A stretch of 64,000 nt of DNA from Bradysia coprophila (taxonomy: Eukaryota > Arthropoda > Insecta > Diptera > Sciaridae): NCBI RefSeq assembly GCF_014529535.1, contig NW_023504022.1:8743028-8807027 (forward strand), in the 5' to 3' direction. Position numbers and translations under genes: made by a program. Positions 48,055 to 64,000 of this stretch are shown here, in pieces. Every line of letters starts with the position of its first letter. The stretch's first letter is position 1. The notes under the pieces were generated by a model, which was not told the origin of the DNA, made no database searches, and was given only the letters and a program-made list of their open reading frames with translations.

Positions 48055-50642
48055 ATCATAACAGTCTATAGCTAGGGTCGTTATCGCAAAAATCCGCTGA
48101 ACTCTGTTGTAATTTTCATACAAAATTGTAGCACAGTCTCAGTTAAGTTCAAAGTACTGAAGAGCAGTTAGCAGTTAGAGTTACCGATAGCTGCCACATT
48201 TTTTTCTTGCGATATGGACACAGTAAAAAAATTGCGATCAGCGTAACCTCCTCATATAAAACCTTGGATTGAGTTACTCACTGATACTCATAAAATAAAT
48301 GAAATAAAGAAACTGGTCGTAAAGCTCGAAGTATGGCAATTTCGGGAGCTTTTCAAATTTCTCTTATATATTTTATGTCAAAAGTCTCACGAACTTTACG
48401 AACCATAATGGCTTACCTCTACTATTCTAGCAAAATGGTGTAAATTTGCCCAAGTTTAAAGTCTTGACACTCGCCCTGTTAGTAGTAGTCATTTGAATGG
48501 TAGTCCCATTATGGGACCTGGCTAGCATGCAACACAATGTGTCAGTGTTACACTGACGTCAATGTAAGTAAATTTACCTCAGTGCTGACAGCTTTCAAAT
48601 GATCACCACTTGCCAAGGATGTAAACTTTGGGGACGTCATGCAGTATATGATATGCGGGTGACACTGCAGCCAAAAATTCACCACGCTATACAAATTCGA
48701 TTTTGGTGAATTTTATTGTATGGAAAATGTGGGTTCCCCATCAAGTATATATGATAGAGAGTTGAAAGAGAAAAAAAGAGAATTAAACAATTGATTTCGA
48801 TGGGTGGCACTCTGTTTGTTATTCTCTTTAAACACTCTATACGTTTCAACGAAAAATGACATCAAAAGTGAATTATCAATCCTACGAAAATAAAGAGGAA
48901 CTTTAAGAGTTAAAAACGTTAGTGGTGAACGGTTTTTCATGTAATTACACATATAGTTCCTAAACAAGCAAAATTATAGGTTTGTTCCAAGTAACTGTAA
49001 ACACGAACTTTCACTGGCCGAACGAACACGATTTCATCCAAAGAAATCGGTTTTCATATAAATGTCGATGAGGTTATGTCTTTATGGATGAAATTTGACA
49101 GTAATTTGACTGTTCGAATGGCCTTGGAACAGACCTATTAGTTTCATAAATCACTATTGCACAACCCTGACAAGCAAGAATGAAATGCGATTTTTCAATA
49201 TGGTTACATGAAACAAAACTCCCAACCCTACTTGTTCGTTCGTTCAATTTTCGTTAAGTATTTGACACATCTCCCTGTACCTTTTAATATTTTAATTTAA
49301 TGCATTGAAACGATCTGGAATTTTGTCACTTCTTTCGTTGAACAATTATTTCCTGTAAAACACATTTGCATAAAAATAACACGAAAATCAGCCTTACCAT
49401 TTCGTTTCTGCGATTCGATTAATTTGATATACGGAAAGAGCGTTGAAATTATCAGAAAGTAGATGTGAAACACTTTGGATTTCGTGGTGAAAGTGAACTT
49501 CTATCTCTCATCGCCACTCTATTAAATCGCAAGTGTATTAAATTTTCGTGAATGATTCTGTTAATTTTCTGTTGGTAAAAGAAGAAAAAAAAACTTTTTT
49601 TATCGTGAAAATATTTCCATTTTAACATTTTCGCAACGGTTTGTGTTTTGTGTGCGACTGTAACAAAAAGAAGAGACAAACGAAAATTTAGATTCGTTTT
49701 TTGTGTTTGCTATTTAATTTGCCTTTGTGCAAAGAATCCTACATGTCATTACATTTTCACTTTTGGATTTTCCATCATGTGTTAGAACTTGATAATAAAA
49801 CAACACAAAAACCGTGAACGTTTTGTTTAGTGAAAGGCAGAGATCCCGAATCAGAACACAATAATTGCGCGATATAAACACTGAATACACCCAGTACACC
49901 CACAATCGGTAAGTTTCTTCCCTTTTTTTTGGGGTTTCGTGAATTGCTAACCCATTTATTTACATAAATTCGATATGTCCAATGTGCTACATTCAAATCT
50001 CTTTGCAAATCGACTTTCCAGTCATCATCGAACAATGTTCTGGTTCTTGATTAGTACGATGAATGGAACAGTGTTAATGAGTTGGAAATAATTTTGTTCA
50101 ACAATAGCAACACTGTAGAGTCAACTTAATTTGCTTACTATGATTTATTGGTCCGCCATTGTACATCTTTTGGGACAGACTTTTTGATCACACTTTTTTT
50201 TCGTGTTTATTGTTCTCTTTCTTATGAGTGCCATCAATTTTTGTTGTGTGCAAGGTTGCACAATTTATTTCCTTGTTAAATTGCCATTTATTTTACTGTG
50301 TTAATTATAATTGATGTTCATTTCGTTGTGTGCAGAGATTGCGAGTGAAATTTCACTGTCATTTCGATTATGTGCGGTGCAGTGAAATTACTTTCTGAAC
50401 AGAAATGTTTCATTCAGCGATCGGTTAGATTGTTGACAAACAATTTCAGATTGCTCTTGACAGCTTTCGTTTTTTTTAATCTCATTCGCGTTCACACCCC
50501 AATCATATTCGGAGAACGCTCCAACAACTAGAAATGCAATTTGTTTCCACTTATACGTAGCTTATTCAAAAGATTAATTCCAAAGGAGCAGATCTTTGGC
50601 ATTTGATCGTTAACACGTAGGAGATAATGCTCGAGCAGGCAC
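48055..50642. other. gene-free stretch
   Basis: No recognisable gene on either strand. A partial hAT-type MITE relative at 48616-48720 is listed separately. From about 49900 the DNA may include the promoter and untranslated first exon of Cullin-3, but no core promoter motif could be singled out. Confidence 0.45.
48616..48720 (+). mobile_element. partial relative of the 23575 hAT-type MITE
   Basis: AAGGATGTAAACTTTGGGGACGTCATGCAG, followed by GATATGCGGGTGACAC and AAAAATTCACCAC, matches the left part of 23575-23801 at moderate identity. The right terminus is missing. Confidence 0.5.
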
Positions 50643-50781
50643 TTTAGGCACGCCGGAAAGTGCTAAGGGGGTCGAGAATACCTTCGAAAAATTTCAAAAA
50701 ATCAAAAGTCAAATTTTTGATTTTTAGAAATTTTTATGGAGGTATTCCTTGACTCCCTTAGCACTTTCCGGCGTGCCTAAA
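50643..50781. mobile_element. MITE-like inverted repeat element
   Basis: Arms of about 45 bp begin TTTAGGCACGCCGGAAAGTG and end with its complement. They are almost perfect. The centre is AT-rich with its own AATCAAAA..TTTTGATT palindrome. No target-site duplication was found. Confidence 0.75.
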
Positions 50782-52167
50782 ATTGACAAGTCACAATAAC
50801 GGGCAACGTGTTAAGCTAAGTACTGAAGTTATACATTCTTCAGTCCACGATTGTGGTCAGGTCGACCTGAAATTTCAAGCTCCTATTATCTGAATGTGAT
50901 TTGAACTGAGCCTAATCTGATAATGACCTGCATATTTCTGACCTGAAATTTACCAGATATCTGATGCAATGCGAGATGTATCAGACATCACTGATTAACA
51001 GTTATCCACCTTACCATAGAACGCATATAGTTTGAAGAACTCCCACACATTGATGTCCCTGATGAGTTCCCCCAATGTGTCTGTTTTCATTCTATAATTC
51101 TCGGGAATTATAGAAATGAACTGTGAAGTTCTTAAAGCTAGCGGGACAAAACGGTGTCTCTAGGTACTCTAGGGATAGACAAGACTTGGACGACTTTTTG
51201 TTTAATTCGCTCTTACATTTTTACCCGGATTTGACTGTATTTGGACTTAGAATTTTTATCGTCGTTTTTGTTGCTCTGTTTAGCTTCGGATGAAGTCTTT
51301 AATGTAATGGAAGTGTGATGAACTTTCAGTTGGAGCTTTAAGCGAACTGAAACTGACGCTGAGACTTTGAATGAACGGTGGATCGATGGACAAAATTTCA
51401 TTTCTTGCACAGATATTCCGTAGACCCTCTAAACCCCTGTGCGACTTTCTTAAGGTAAAAAAGTCCATTCTCATTGCGAGATGTATCAGTGACAATCCGT
51501 TAAAGTGCAGGTAAATTCAGGTCATGTCATGTCAGGTCAGTTCAGATTCAAAGTTTCTTAGGTTGACCTGAAATTCAGGTTCAGATGTGGGGAATGCGAA
51601 TCTTAATTTTTGGTTTACTTTAGCTAGTCAGCAGTAGGCCTCGAAAATTTTTCTTTACCCTAATGAACACCTGGCTAACCTCATGCGGTGGTTGATCCCC
51701 TTGTACATCATCGTAGTTATATCACCATCTAGTTCTAGCCATTTTTATGTAGAAGTTTATTTCAGAATAGCAAATCACCTGGAACGTTTTGATTTATATG
51801 CTTAAGGTCGCGTTTTTGAGCACGTAACTAAGAATTTGAATGAAAATGTACCAGCTGGAAACGTACCAGCATCACAGATCGAATGCCACTGATTGTCACC
51901 ATTATTCGATCAAACTTTTCAAAGACAAATTGATAAGACATGGAGATGTCCGACTTCATTTAGCTTAGAATGTTAGTACATCGAATGAATTGGTAGCTCA
52001 TTTCGATTGCTGATTCAAGAGAAAGTAGTGTAGACCTAGAAGACTTCAGCTTGTATCCATCTTCTATGAAACTGAGCTGACCGCTGCTAGACGTTTCTAT
52101 GAATACTTCGTATACGAACACTCAGTTACGTGAGCATCAATGACTAGTCAGCTAAAAGTGGAACACA
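50782..52167. other. gene-free stretch upstream of Cullin-3
   Basis: No coding exon recognised. CAGGTCA-type words cluster near 51500-51600. It probably includes part of the long first intron of the Cullin-3 transcript. Confidence 0.4.
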
Positions 52168-52175
52168 GTCAAAAG

Positions 52176-52481
52176 CAGGGCCTAGTTTTTGGAAACTAAT
52201 TTCTTGAATTTCTTGAAATTTCTCGAATTTCTTAAAATTTCTCGAATTCGAGAAATTTGAGAAACTTCAAGAAACTCGAGAAATTAGTTTCTTGAAATTT
52301 CTTGAATTTCTCGAAGTTTCCCGAATTTCTTGAATTTTCTGGAATTTCTTGAAATTTCTCGAATTCGAGAAATTCAAGAAACTTTGAGAAATTCAAGAAA
52401 TATTTCTCGAAATTTCTTGAATTTCTCAAAGTTTCTTGAATTTCTCGATTTTCTCTAAAAGTTTCTAAAAAGTAGGCCCTG
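52176..52481. mobile_element. hAT-type MITE with perfect 8-bp TSD
   Basis: The termini CAGGGCCTAGTTTTTGGAAAC and GTTTCTAAAAAGTAGGCCCTG are inverted repeats. The octamer GTCAAAAG flanks both sides (52168-52175 and 52482-52489). The 306-bp interior consists largely of TTTCTTGAA/TTTCTCGAA words in both orientations, giving many nested hairpins. It is related to 7461-7721 by termini and composition. Confidence 0.9.
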
Positions 52482-52870
52482 GTCAAAAGTAATAGAATGA
52501 ATCTGGAATTGCTCATTCAAAATTCTTCTAGAAATTTGAAAATCGAAGTTTTTTTTTCAACAAATTTAAATCAAGGAAACGTCGAATAAATGCTAGAGCG
52601 AAGTATCACGTTGGAATATTTGAATCAAATTTAGTGTTTTACTGAATGTATTTGCCAGACCTGCCTTTGAATCTGCTAGATTGTCTATAAAAGACGTCCA
52701 GATTAAGGAGTAGTAGAAGAGGTCGACAAAACCGTACAAATAATGCCTACCGATTAACCGATTAAATAGCCATTCACCATAAACCGATTCCTGATTTTGC
52801 CCGATGTTTTTCTGTTCCGAATGAAGCAAGAAGCCTTTCTTCTTACGACAAATTTTTACAAATTTTTCCT

Positions 52871-52881
52871 TTTATTTCAGT
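52871..52881 (+). other. splice acceptor of an untranslated Cullin-3 first intron
   Basis: TTTATTTCAG ends at 52880, 50 bp before the start codon of Cullin-3. The strong pyrimidine tract suggests that this exon begins at 52881 and that a noncoding exon lies upstream. Confidence 0.55.
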
Positions 52882-52930
52882 GGCAGTGGAAACAACTTTG
52901 ATAGGAACCGGATTCATTTAAATAGCAAAA

Positions 52931-57397
<4,467 letters not shown>

Positions 57398-57744
57398 TTG
57401 AAAAAAAAAACGAAAGAAAGGAAAGTGGAGATGATTGAAACGAACAGAAAATAATTAAATTAAACAAAAAAAATATAAAAAAACCAAATTTATAAAAGCA
57501 AAAATGGATCAGAGTTAAATAAAACAAAAAAAAAATGAAATAAAATGAAATGGAGAAACCTTGAAAGAAAGAGAGAGAATTTAAACATAAAACAAAAATT
57601 ACGCAAGTGAAGAAACAACGTTTTTTTTCGTTTTTTTAAATTTCTTTTAAAAATTTTATTTTCATCTAAAGCTTTGCGTTTCGTTTTACATTGGAATTCT
57701 CGCTGTAACTTTGTCGTTGTTGGCAATATAAATATGTAAATTAC

Positions 57745-57750
57745 AATAAA
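57745..57750 (+). terminator. polyadenylation signal of Cullin-3
   Basis: AATAAA about 350 bp after the Cul3 stop codon. The 3' untranslated region before it is strongly A-rich. Confidence 0.5.
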
Positions 57751-60474
57751 ACGAATTCAATTAACAAATCCCATTTCACTTGAGTGAGAACATAATTTTC
57801 CACCGGAACGCCATTCAGTGAATATCAGTGAACCATATTAGACGAAGATGCCGCAAACGGTACATCTCTCCTCCATTTGTCTCGTTATGTTTTCGACATT
57901 CCTTTATTTTAATCTAATGGATCGAAACGACACATCAACCCAATGTCTCTTACCAGTGATATCTCAATTGTGGGCATATTGTGTGGTGATGTGGCTCATT
58001 AAACTAAACGCCAGACAAGTTTTCACAGTGGGCCTCTGTTTGTTTCAATCGGCGTATTAGTTCCACATGCAGAGACGTACCCTTCTCTTTCCATTTCTTC
58101 CATTCCAAACGGACGTATGAGTGATATGACTCCTTTACGTTTCGTTTGTTGAAAACATGTAAAACAAATTGGAGCGGATAAAACGGGAGAACGTTGACCA
58201 CGTAAAAAGTTAATTTTAAGTTTTGATTAGTTCCTTCGTTTTTTCCTTAATTTCTTTTGGTTTAGTCAAGATGAACCTCAGATCTTCTTGGATGGGAGTG
58301 AGAAGTAAATCGCTGGCTATTTAACGGCTAAATTATGCTCTAACGCAAGTTGCTTAAGTTGTCAGAATAAAAAATTTTGTGCAAAGTTTCATTGTCAATT
58401 TTTGTGTGGAGAAATAATGGAGAAATTGATCCGAACAGAGGTGATCACAAAAATAAAAATTCTTTATCTGAAACCGAGGACGTGTTTTTACTTTACTTTA
58501 CTCAGAGAATCTGAAACCATACCACTCCCAGCATTAAAACTGAATTAACAAGCGTCAAAGGCTTTAGTGATAAGAGCTGCCGCTTTAAATTGTTTGTATT
58601 GGATGTTTAAACTCATTACATTACTCAACGAAAAAACGTCCAACGCAGAGCAAACTGTAATTTCATCAGCCTCTAAATATTTTTTATGTTAAAGCTAGTA
58701 GCAGTGCTATGCTGAAATGCAACAATTTCTGTAAACAACCACAATGAAAGCACTGGCAGCTATTGATTCAATTCTAGCAATATTACGAATGACTAGCGAA
58801 ACACTCATCAAAATAAAAGTAAATCAAAATAAACAACAACTCCTCCAGATACAGAGCCTGCCGAAGTCGGACGCATTTTGCAGTGAACTCTTATGTGTCT
58901 AGAAAGTCAAATAAGGAAAAATAGATTTTTTGAAGTTTTCGATGCGTTTCGGATGCAGAGGAACCACTAGAAGTTCACCGAAATAGTGAAGGTGTCACCT
59001 ATTTTTGAACTGATCCTATCTCAGTGTGGATGAATTTTACACTGAATAAGACGTTATTTGCTCCGGAAGTAAATGCAATTACCTGTTTAATGAGACCCCA
59101 CAAGACCTTTTACGTTTCGTGTTAATGGAGAAATTTTTTTAAGGAAAGTGCCTGTTTTTGGTATTCGAGCACCTCACACTAGACAAGCATAGAGGAATTT
59201 TTTTGAAAGCGGTTTTGGCTTGATATTCCAAGAAAAACTCACTCGAAACTGCTTCCGATTTCGGTGGCTTGTTTTTCAAAAGAATACCTCCCGTTAACCG
59301 GAATGGAAATCTGACATTTGAAACCTTTCTACAATGTTTCTGGTCAAATATTTAATTTCCCTTTCAGATCGGAATCCCTGCTTGCATTCAGGGTGATCCT
59401 GAAAATCATTTATGGAAAAAATATGTTTAGTTTATCCTATGCCCCAAGTCTTAAGGCTCAAGAGTGATTTTCATTTTCGGTGTAGTAGAGTGAGGCTGCA
59501 TATAATCGCTGAATGATTTCATTAACATGTGTGAGTTAATAGATGAATAATGTAGCTTTAAAATAGTATTAGCCTGTTGGAGATCGAGGTCTCCATTCAG
59601 CCATTTTAAATCAGTCAGTTACTCCGACCATGACTTTTCGACGCAAAATTTCGAATTTACTTGAGGATATAATCGACAGATCATGACATATAAAGACGTG
59701 TGATGTATTCCTGAATAGGTAATCTCATAGAGAATCTAGGACAGGTAAGATTTTCGAAATCACTTTAAAAATACTATCGAGATTGCTGCTTCATCAAGCG
59801 TAACGTGTCATTACGATTAAATCTGATCCACTAATTCGTTTGTTAAAGGTATTGTTTAGTGTTTGATGAAAAATCTTTTACTTCAATAGTTTGCTGTACA
59901 AGGGAGCTTTAAAAGGTCATTTGTTTTGTTGCAGTCTTTGCAAGACTACCTTCTTAACTTGGTAACTTGGTTGAATTGTTCACATCAATCTTCAGTAATT
60001 CTTTTGTTATCTCTTTGAAAACTGTGTTTCTTCCGAATTACCGCAGAATGTGGATGTGCTTCAAGTCCTGTGAATTTTATCGAAAAATTTAAAAACAAAA
60101 ACCAAAACATTTCCAGCTGGAACGTTCCATTTTCCAGTTATCTCTCTTCAGAATTGTTTGACGTTTAACTCTTGACACAAATCATCTGACAATGTTTTCA
60201 AGTGGATGAAGTGGATATACGTTGTTCGGTGCGTTAGTCATTTCGGTTTTAGATTATCTTTTAATCTGCGAAAAAAGTACGCCGTCATCGTCTTAAATTA
60301 TGTTTGCTGTATACACAGACGACAATAGTCTCAGAACATAGAGCCATGTGTACGACTAATTCAACAAAAACTTAAGACAACATCCTCATGACTCGAATGA
60401 TACCGGCGAAAACTTTTTTTCCGTTTGAACCAATCCAAATTAATATATGCGCCAGACTTAAATACCTCCACCAG
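57751..60474. other. gap between Cullin-3 and the Pez-like gene
   Basis: No exon with FERM-domain or other family resemblance was found on either strand in this 2.7 kb. A segment at about 59045-59105 is an inverted relative of part of 25460-25530. CCACCAG at 60468-60474 could be a splice acceptor leading into the Pez-like frame. Confidence 0.55.
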
Positions 60475-60503
60475 TAACTGACTATACGCTATCCCATATA
60501 TCG

Positions 60504-63014
60504 ATGGCACAAAATCAAGAACATATCAACAGGACGTCGATAACGTCGGACAATGTTAATGCTAATTGGAATTTGGCGGGATCGAATGTTTCTTTGAACA
60601 ATCAACGACAGAGCTCGTCACGTTTGGATATGATCAACAACAATACCAGCGCAACCAATCTTGACAATGAACGGTTGAAAGCATACCTACCAGGTTATCG
60701 ATTGGCTCCGGACTATGAAACTGCAATTTCAATTCAAAGACGACATCGACATCAGAATGAACTGCACCACGTACAACGACAATCCAGAGTCGCTTCAGAT
60801 CCACACATAAACCTTTACGCAACGACATCTCACCCGGATGTTCGTCGAGAAACAGCAATTACAGACGCAATATTCGGTCAACAGCTTCAGCCAGTACCTG
60901 ATTATACGCGAAATATCAACAGTGTCTATCGACATCAACTCGACCCAAATGTCAGTCTTTCACAACAGATGCAAATGATGCAAATCAATAAGTATGCACC
61001 GCCTTACCGGTTCAGTTCAACATCAACGCCTGATCTAGCATTTGGATCGCATGGTGGTCAATCTCATCAGGCCTATGTGTCCGGTTCCAGTCCAGACTTA
61101 TTATCGACCAGGATGTTTACCAATTCGATGCAACAACCATCGATTCCATCGAACACATTTCGTTGTCGATACTCACAAAATCACATCCCGCATGGATCTT
61201 GCGACAGGTGTATTTTTCCGGACAATCAAACGAAAGCCACTATTTTGCCACAACAAATTCAAAAACCTTATGACGGGACGTATCGTGTATCGAATCTGCA
61301 ACAAGGTTTTGTTGGCTCCTACAATCAATTGAGTGGATCACGAGGATCAATTGAACCGATTTATGAAAACCCAGCGGCTGGAAGAGAGCGAGCTCGTGCT
61401 TCGAGTATTCAGTCAACTACAGGAATGCTGAATTTAAAGCAACAGTATCCGCGACAGCCAGTGCACACAAGTCGGACTCAATTGAATTCACCTGTGATAC
61501 TTCCGAATTCACAGAGCCTTGAGTGCATTTACCGACCTGCAAGGACGACTTCTGTCACACCCGGTGAACAAAGCCAATTGCATCAACGACACGTCCAATT
61601 CGAAAAACTTAATCGTGCACAGTCAGTAAATGTTTTAGATTCGTCCACAACAATGGAGTCAGGAGCTAGTAGTTCAGAACAAAATCATTCCAAAGAGAAA
61701 AAGAGACGACGGTGGAAATTCTGGGGAAGCAAAGGGAAGAGTTCATCGAGTGAGAAATCGAAAAAGGAATCGTCCGGATGGTACAAAAACAAAAGCAACA
61801 AATATTCGCCCACTAAAGAAGAGGAGATTAATTCACAAAAACGTTGGTCCAGTGGTCAGCCGCGGTTGCCATTACCACCGACAATGATCAAAGAAAATTT
61901 GGTATGCTCTTGGTGTTACAGACTCAACAACACCTTCGGTACTAAATTCCGATTTCATTTCAGTGTCAGACATTGGAATCAAAGCTTGCTGATCCACAGC
62001 TGTACATTGAGTTCGAACGTGTACCAAAACGAAAGGCCAATGCCAATTTCAGTTGTGCATTGCTCGATGAAAATCGGATTAGCAATTCCGACCCGAATTT
62101 TCTTCCACAAGACGACAATCGGGTACGTTTGACCCCGACACTGGAAAATCGTTCAGGATATTACAATGCTTCGTACGTAACGGCTACAGTCGGTCCGAAG
62201 CAGAGATTTTACATTGCTGCACAAAGTCCTCACGCCGCACCCGCATTGAGCACATTCGTTCAGTGTGTGTGGGAAGCCGACGTTTATCTTCTGGTTCAAT
62301 TGTCGGATGAAATGCATTATGTTCCATCGACATGTGATAAATGTTTGGAGTATGGACAGGTAAAAGACGGCTGTTTTGCCTCGGGTTGCTTGGAAGGGTC
62401 TGATTCGGTTCTAATTTCAGTACCAAATTTGGAAAGAATTTTCGGAAGTAACCGACCGCGGCATAACCAGTAAACTTCGTATCTATCATACCATTAGCCG
62501 AAGGTATCGTTCCGTGTGGCATTTAAATTATTGCGAATGGGGCGAGCAAAACTGCCCGAAAAATGTTAGTCAATTTTTGGGTACGTTTTCAGATTGATGT
62601 CACGTCTAGCATGCTGGACCATTCAATATCCCACTACCTTCACAATTTTCAGATTTTCTGGAAGAACTGCGGTCAGTACGCTTAGCTAGCAATAATGAAG
62701 TACCGCCGGGCCATAACACCAATCCTCCAGTAATGATTCATTGTAGTGACGGCAGCGGTCGGACTGGCGTTACATTGCTAGCCGATCTGTTATTGTACAC
62801 ACTGGAACATAATCAGGTAATGCTTTCGCCAACAAAACGGTTTTTAGTTCCATTGATTTCAATCAATTCTTTTCGAATTATCAAGGATCTGGACATGCCA
62901 CGCGTTTTGAGTTTGCTGCGTGAGCAACGAGACAATATTGTTCCATCATTAGCTCAATACCGGTGGCTGTATACATTGTTGATTAGCTACTTGAAACGAA
63001 CGAGACTTATTTAA
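60504..63014 (+). CDS. Pez: Pez/PTPN14-like tyrosine phosphatase, C-terminal part without FERM domain
   Basis: Exons 60504-61901, 61964-62359, 62421-62580, 62653-62816 and 62886-63014 encode 748 residues from the ATG at 60504. Residues 1-460 are the low-complexity linker of Pez/PTPN14/PTPN21 proteins, with LPGYRLAPDYETA at 61-73 (an LPxY motif, as bound by WW domains), STPDL, SGSSPDL and a Lys/Arg-rich patch near 395-430. A phosphatase domain follows to the end, closing with LLREQR and TRLI like PTPN14. Cys682 and Arg688 of the HCSDGSGRTG loop are kept, but the WPD loop reads WGE (638-640) and the Q-loop Gln is replaced (PSLAQYRW). The N-terminal FERM domain is not in the window. The frame is open upstream to a TAA at about 60457, so the start may instead be a splice acceptor at 60473-60474. 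Pez binds Kibra and restrains Yorkie signalling in Drosophila. Confidence 0.88.
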
Positions 63015-63326
63015 TGCTTAGAGAATTTAGATCAATTTACGGGGATCTGGCGATGTTCTTTTGGACCGCGATTCCGATGTAACTATTTTTGCCAAACCGA
63101 ACAAAAAGACGTTGTTACCATTTAAGAGAGGGAAAGTTTATTTTTTTTATGTAATTTATATTTCGATGATGTGTCCACTTTGAGATAAAAAAAATTTTGT
63201 TTTACGTAAATTTCCGTTGTAAAATTTGTATACGACCGAAGTTCTGGCAGAGTTTTCTTTATAAAAAAAGAATTTTTTCTGTAATGAACGAGAAAACGAA
63301 ATCGTCATTCACACGACAATTCTACC

Positions 63327-63332
63327 AATAAA
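63327..63332 (+). terminator. polyadenylation signal of the Pez-like gene
   Basis: AATAAA about 315 bp after the stop codon. Confidence 0.5.
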
Positions 63333-63497
63333 GAAATTGTTCTATTGAAATTGTGCTTTTGATAAATGAATCCTGCAAGCGTCGAAAGTAGAAAGACTTT
63401 GTTTAAAATGTCGTCGACATGTCGACTTGACTTGACTTTGGATCAACCGACTTGGTTTCTGTGAACGACTCCCAGATGCGTAACTCTGCAGTCTACG

Positions 63498-63552
63498 ACA
63501 AAAAAATTAACTTGACCGCGGGTTTCCGACACACGATAGACAGAATATTGTT
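63498..63552 (+). repeat. short repeat shared with 20340-20412
   Basis: Plus-strand copy containing GCGGGTTTCCGACACACGAT; see the entry at 20340. It lies just upstream of the inverted-repeat cluster at 63594. Confidence 0.45.
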
Positions 63553-63593
63553 CCAGAATTGCATCTCACTGCTCCAATATTGTCCACCTAACC

Positions 63594-63960
63594 AACGTTA
63601 CAATAGTTTCACATTTTTTAGTTCCACTTTTTCTGTGGAACTAAAAAAACTGAAACTTTCTTCACCTTGCATATATGCAGCGTTACAATAGTTCCACTTT
63701 CTAGAAGTCAGAGTCCGGGATATCTAGACTTTCTAGCTGGAAAAAGTGAAACTATTGTAACGCTGCATATATGCAACGTGAAGAAAGTCTCACTTTTTTT
63801 AGTTCCACTTTTTTTGTTAGTTTAGGGAGAGTGAAACTTTCTTCACCTTGTATATATACAGCGTTACAATAGTTTCACCTTTTTTGTTGCACTTTTTTTC
63901 TTTAAGTGATACTCTCTTCACGCTACATATATGCAAGGTTACAATAGTTTAAGAAATTTA
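63594..63960. repeat. cluster of direct and inverted repeats
   Basis: The module GTTACAATAGTTtCACTTTT with CATATATGCAgCGTTACAA recurs at about 63597, 63680, 63745 (inverted), 63860 and 63935. The arms 63655-63703 and 63734-63787 are complementary and can form a long hairpin. AGTTCCACTTTTT also recurs. It looks like a nested foldback or satellite-type element that may continue beyond the window. Confidence 0.7.
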
Positions 63961-64000
63961 ATTTCACTTTTTGTGTTACTAAATAAATGACCAGTTATGC

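Noticed and set aside
47187-48071. 294-codon open frame on the plus strand
   Set aside because: It lies entirely within the 87-bp minisatellite; openness follows from the period being a multiple of three. There is no promoter, splice or homology support.
52232-52516. Minus-strand frame rich in Glu, Phe, Lys and Leu
   Set aside because: It is composed of the TTTCTTGAA-type words of the hAT MITE and overlaps its terminus and duplication.
60634-60858. Minus-strand frame over the Pez-like exon
   Set aside because: Antisense shadow of the first Pez-like exon.

Overview
The window looks like AT-rich nuclear DNA from an insect, probably a fly. The genes have many short introns with GT..AG borders and AATAAA polyadenylation signals, and the proteins belong to arthropod or insect families: a yellow/MRJP protein, a fibrinogen-domain lectin, Cullin-3 and a Pez-type phosphatase. 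A nematoceran fly is my best guess, but the sequence alone does not fix the species.

Layout. Positions 1-4253 hold no recognised gene. At 4254-4517 (+) there is a last coding exon starting with a short coiled-coil segment, possibly from a GABA-B receptor subunit whose other exons lie outside the window. Positions 4547-21900 are gene-poor and AT-rich, with several MITEs and SINE-like repeats. Then come a secreted fibrinogen-related protein (21962-22893, +, two exons) and an intronless UQCRH / complex III hinge subunit (24433-24741, +). A broken LINE reverse transcriptase lies at 25682-26760 (-) between two inverted copies of an older repeat. A yellow-family gene covers 27241-38189 (-, five exons); its two large introns hold a 109-bp palindromic tandem array, two TTAA-flanked MITEs and a small CG-rich palindromic array. 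After a repeat-rich gap come an ABHD13-type alpha/beta hydrolase (44646-46271, -, six exons), an 87-bp minisatellite (47020-48054), Cullin-3 (52931-57397, +, eleven coding exons) and the C-terminal part of a Pez/PTPN14-like phosphatase (60504-63014, +, five exons).

The exon models for the yellow, ABHD13, Cul3, Pez and fibrinogen genes were assembled by hand; every intron has GT..AG borders and the phases close to complete reading frames. The genes do not form an operon or an evident pathway. The strongest observations are: the Pez homologue seems to start after its expected FERM domain and has a degenerate phosphatase active site; the window contains MITEs with perfect 8-bp target-site duplications, a TTAA-type MITE family carrying TATCGATA motifs, and two SINE-like families; and one minisatellite has a period divisible by three, so it reads open for hundreds of bases without being a convincing gene.
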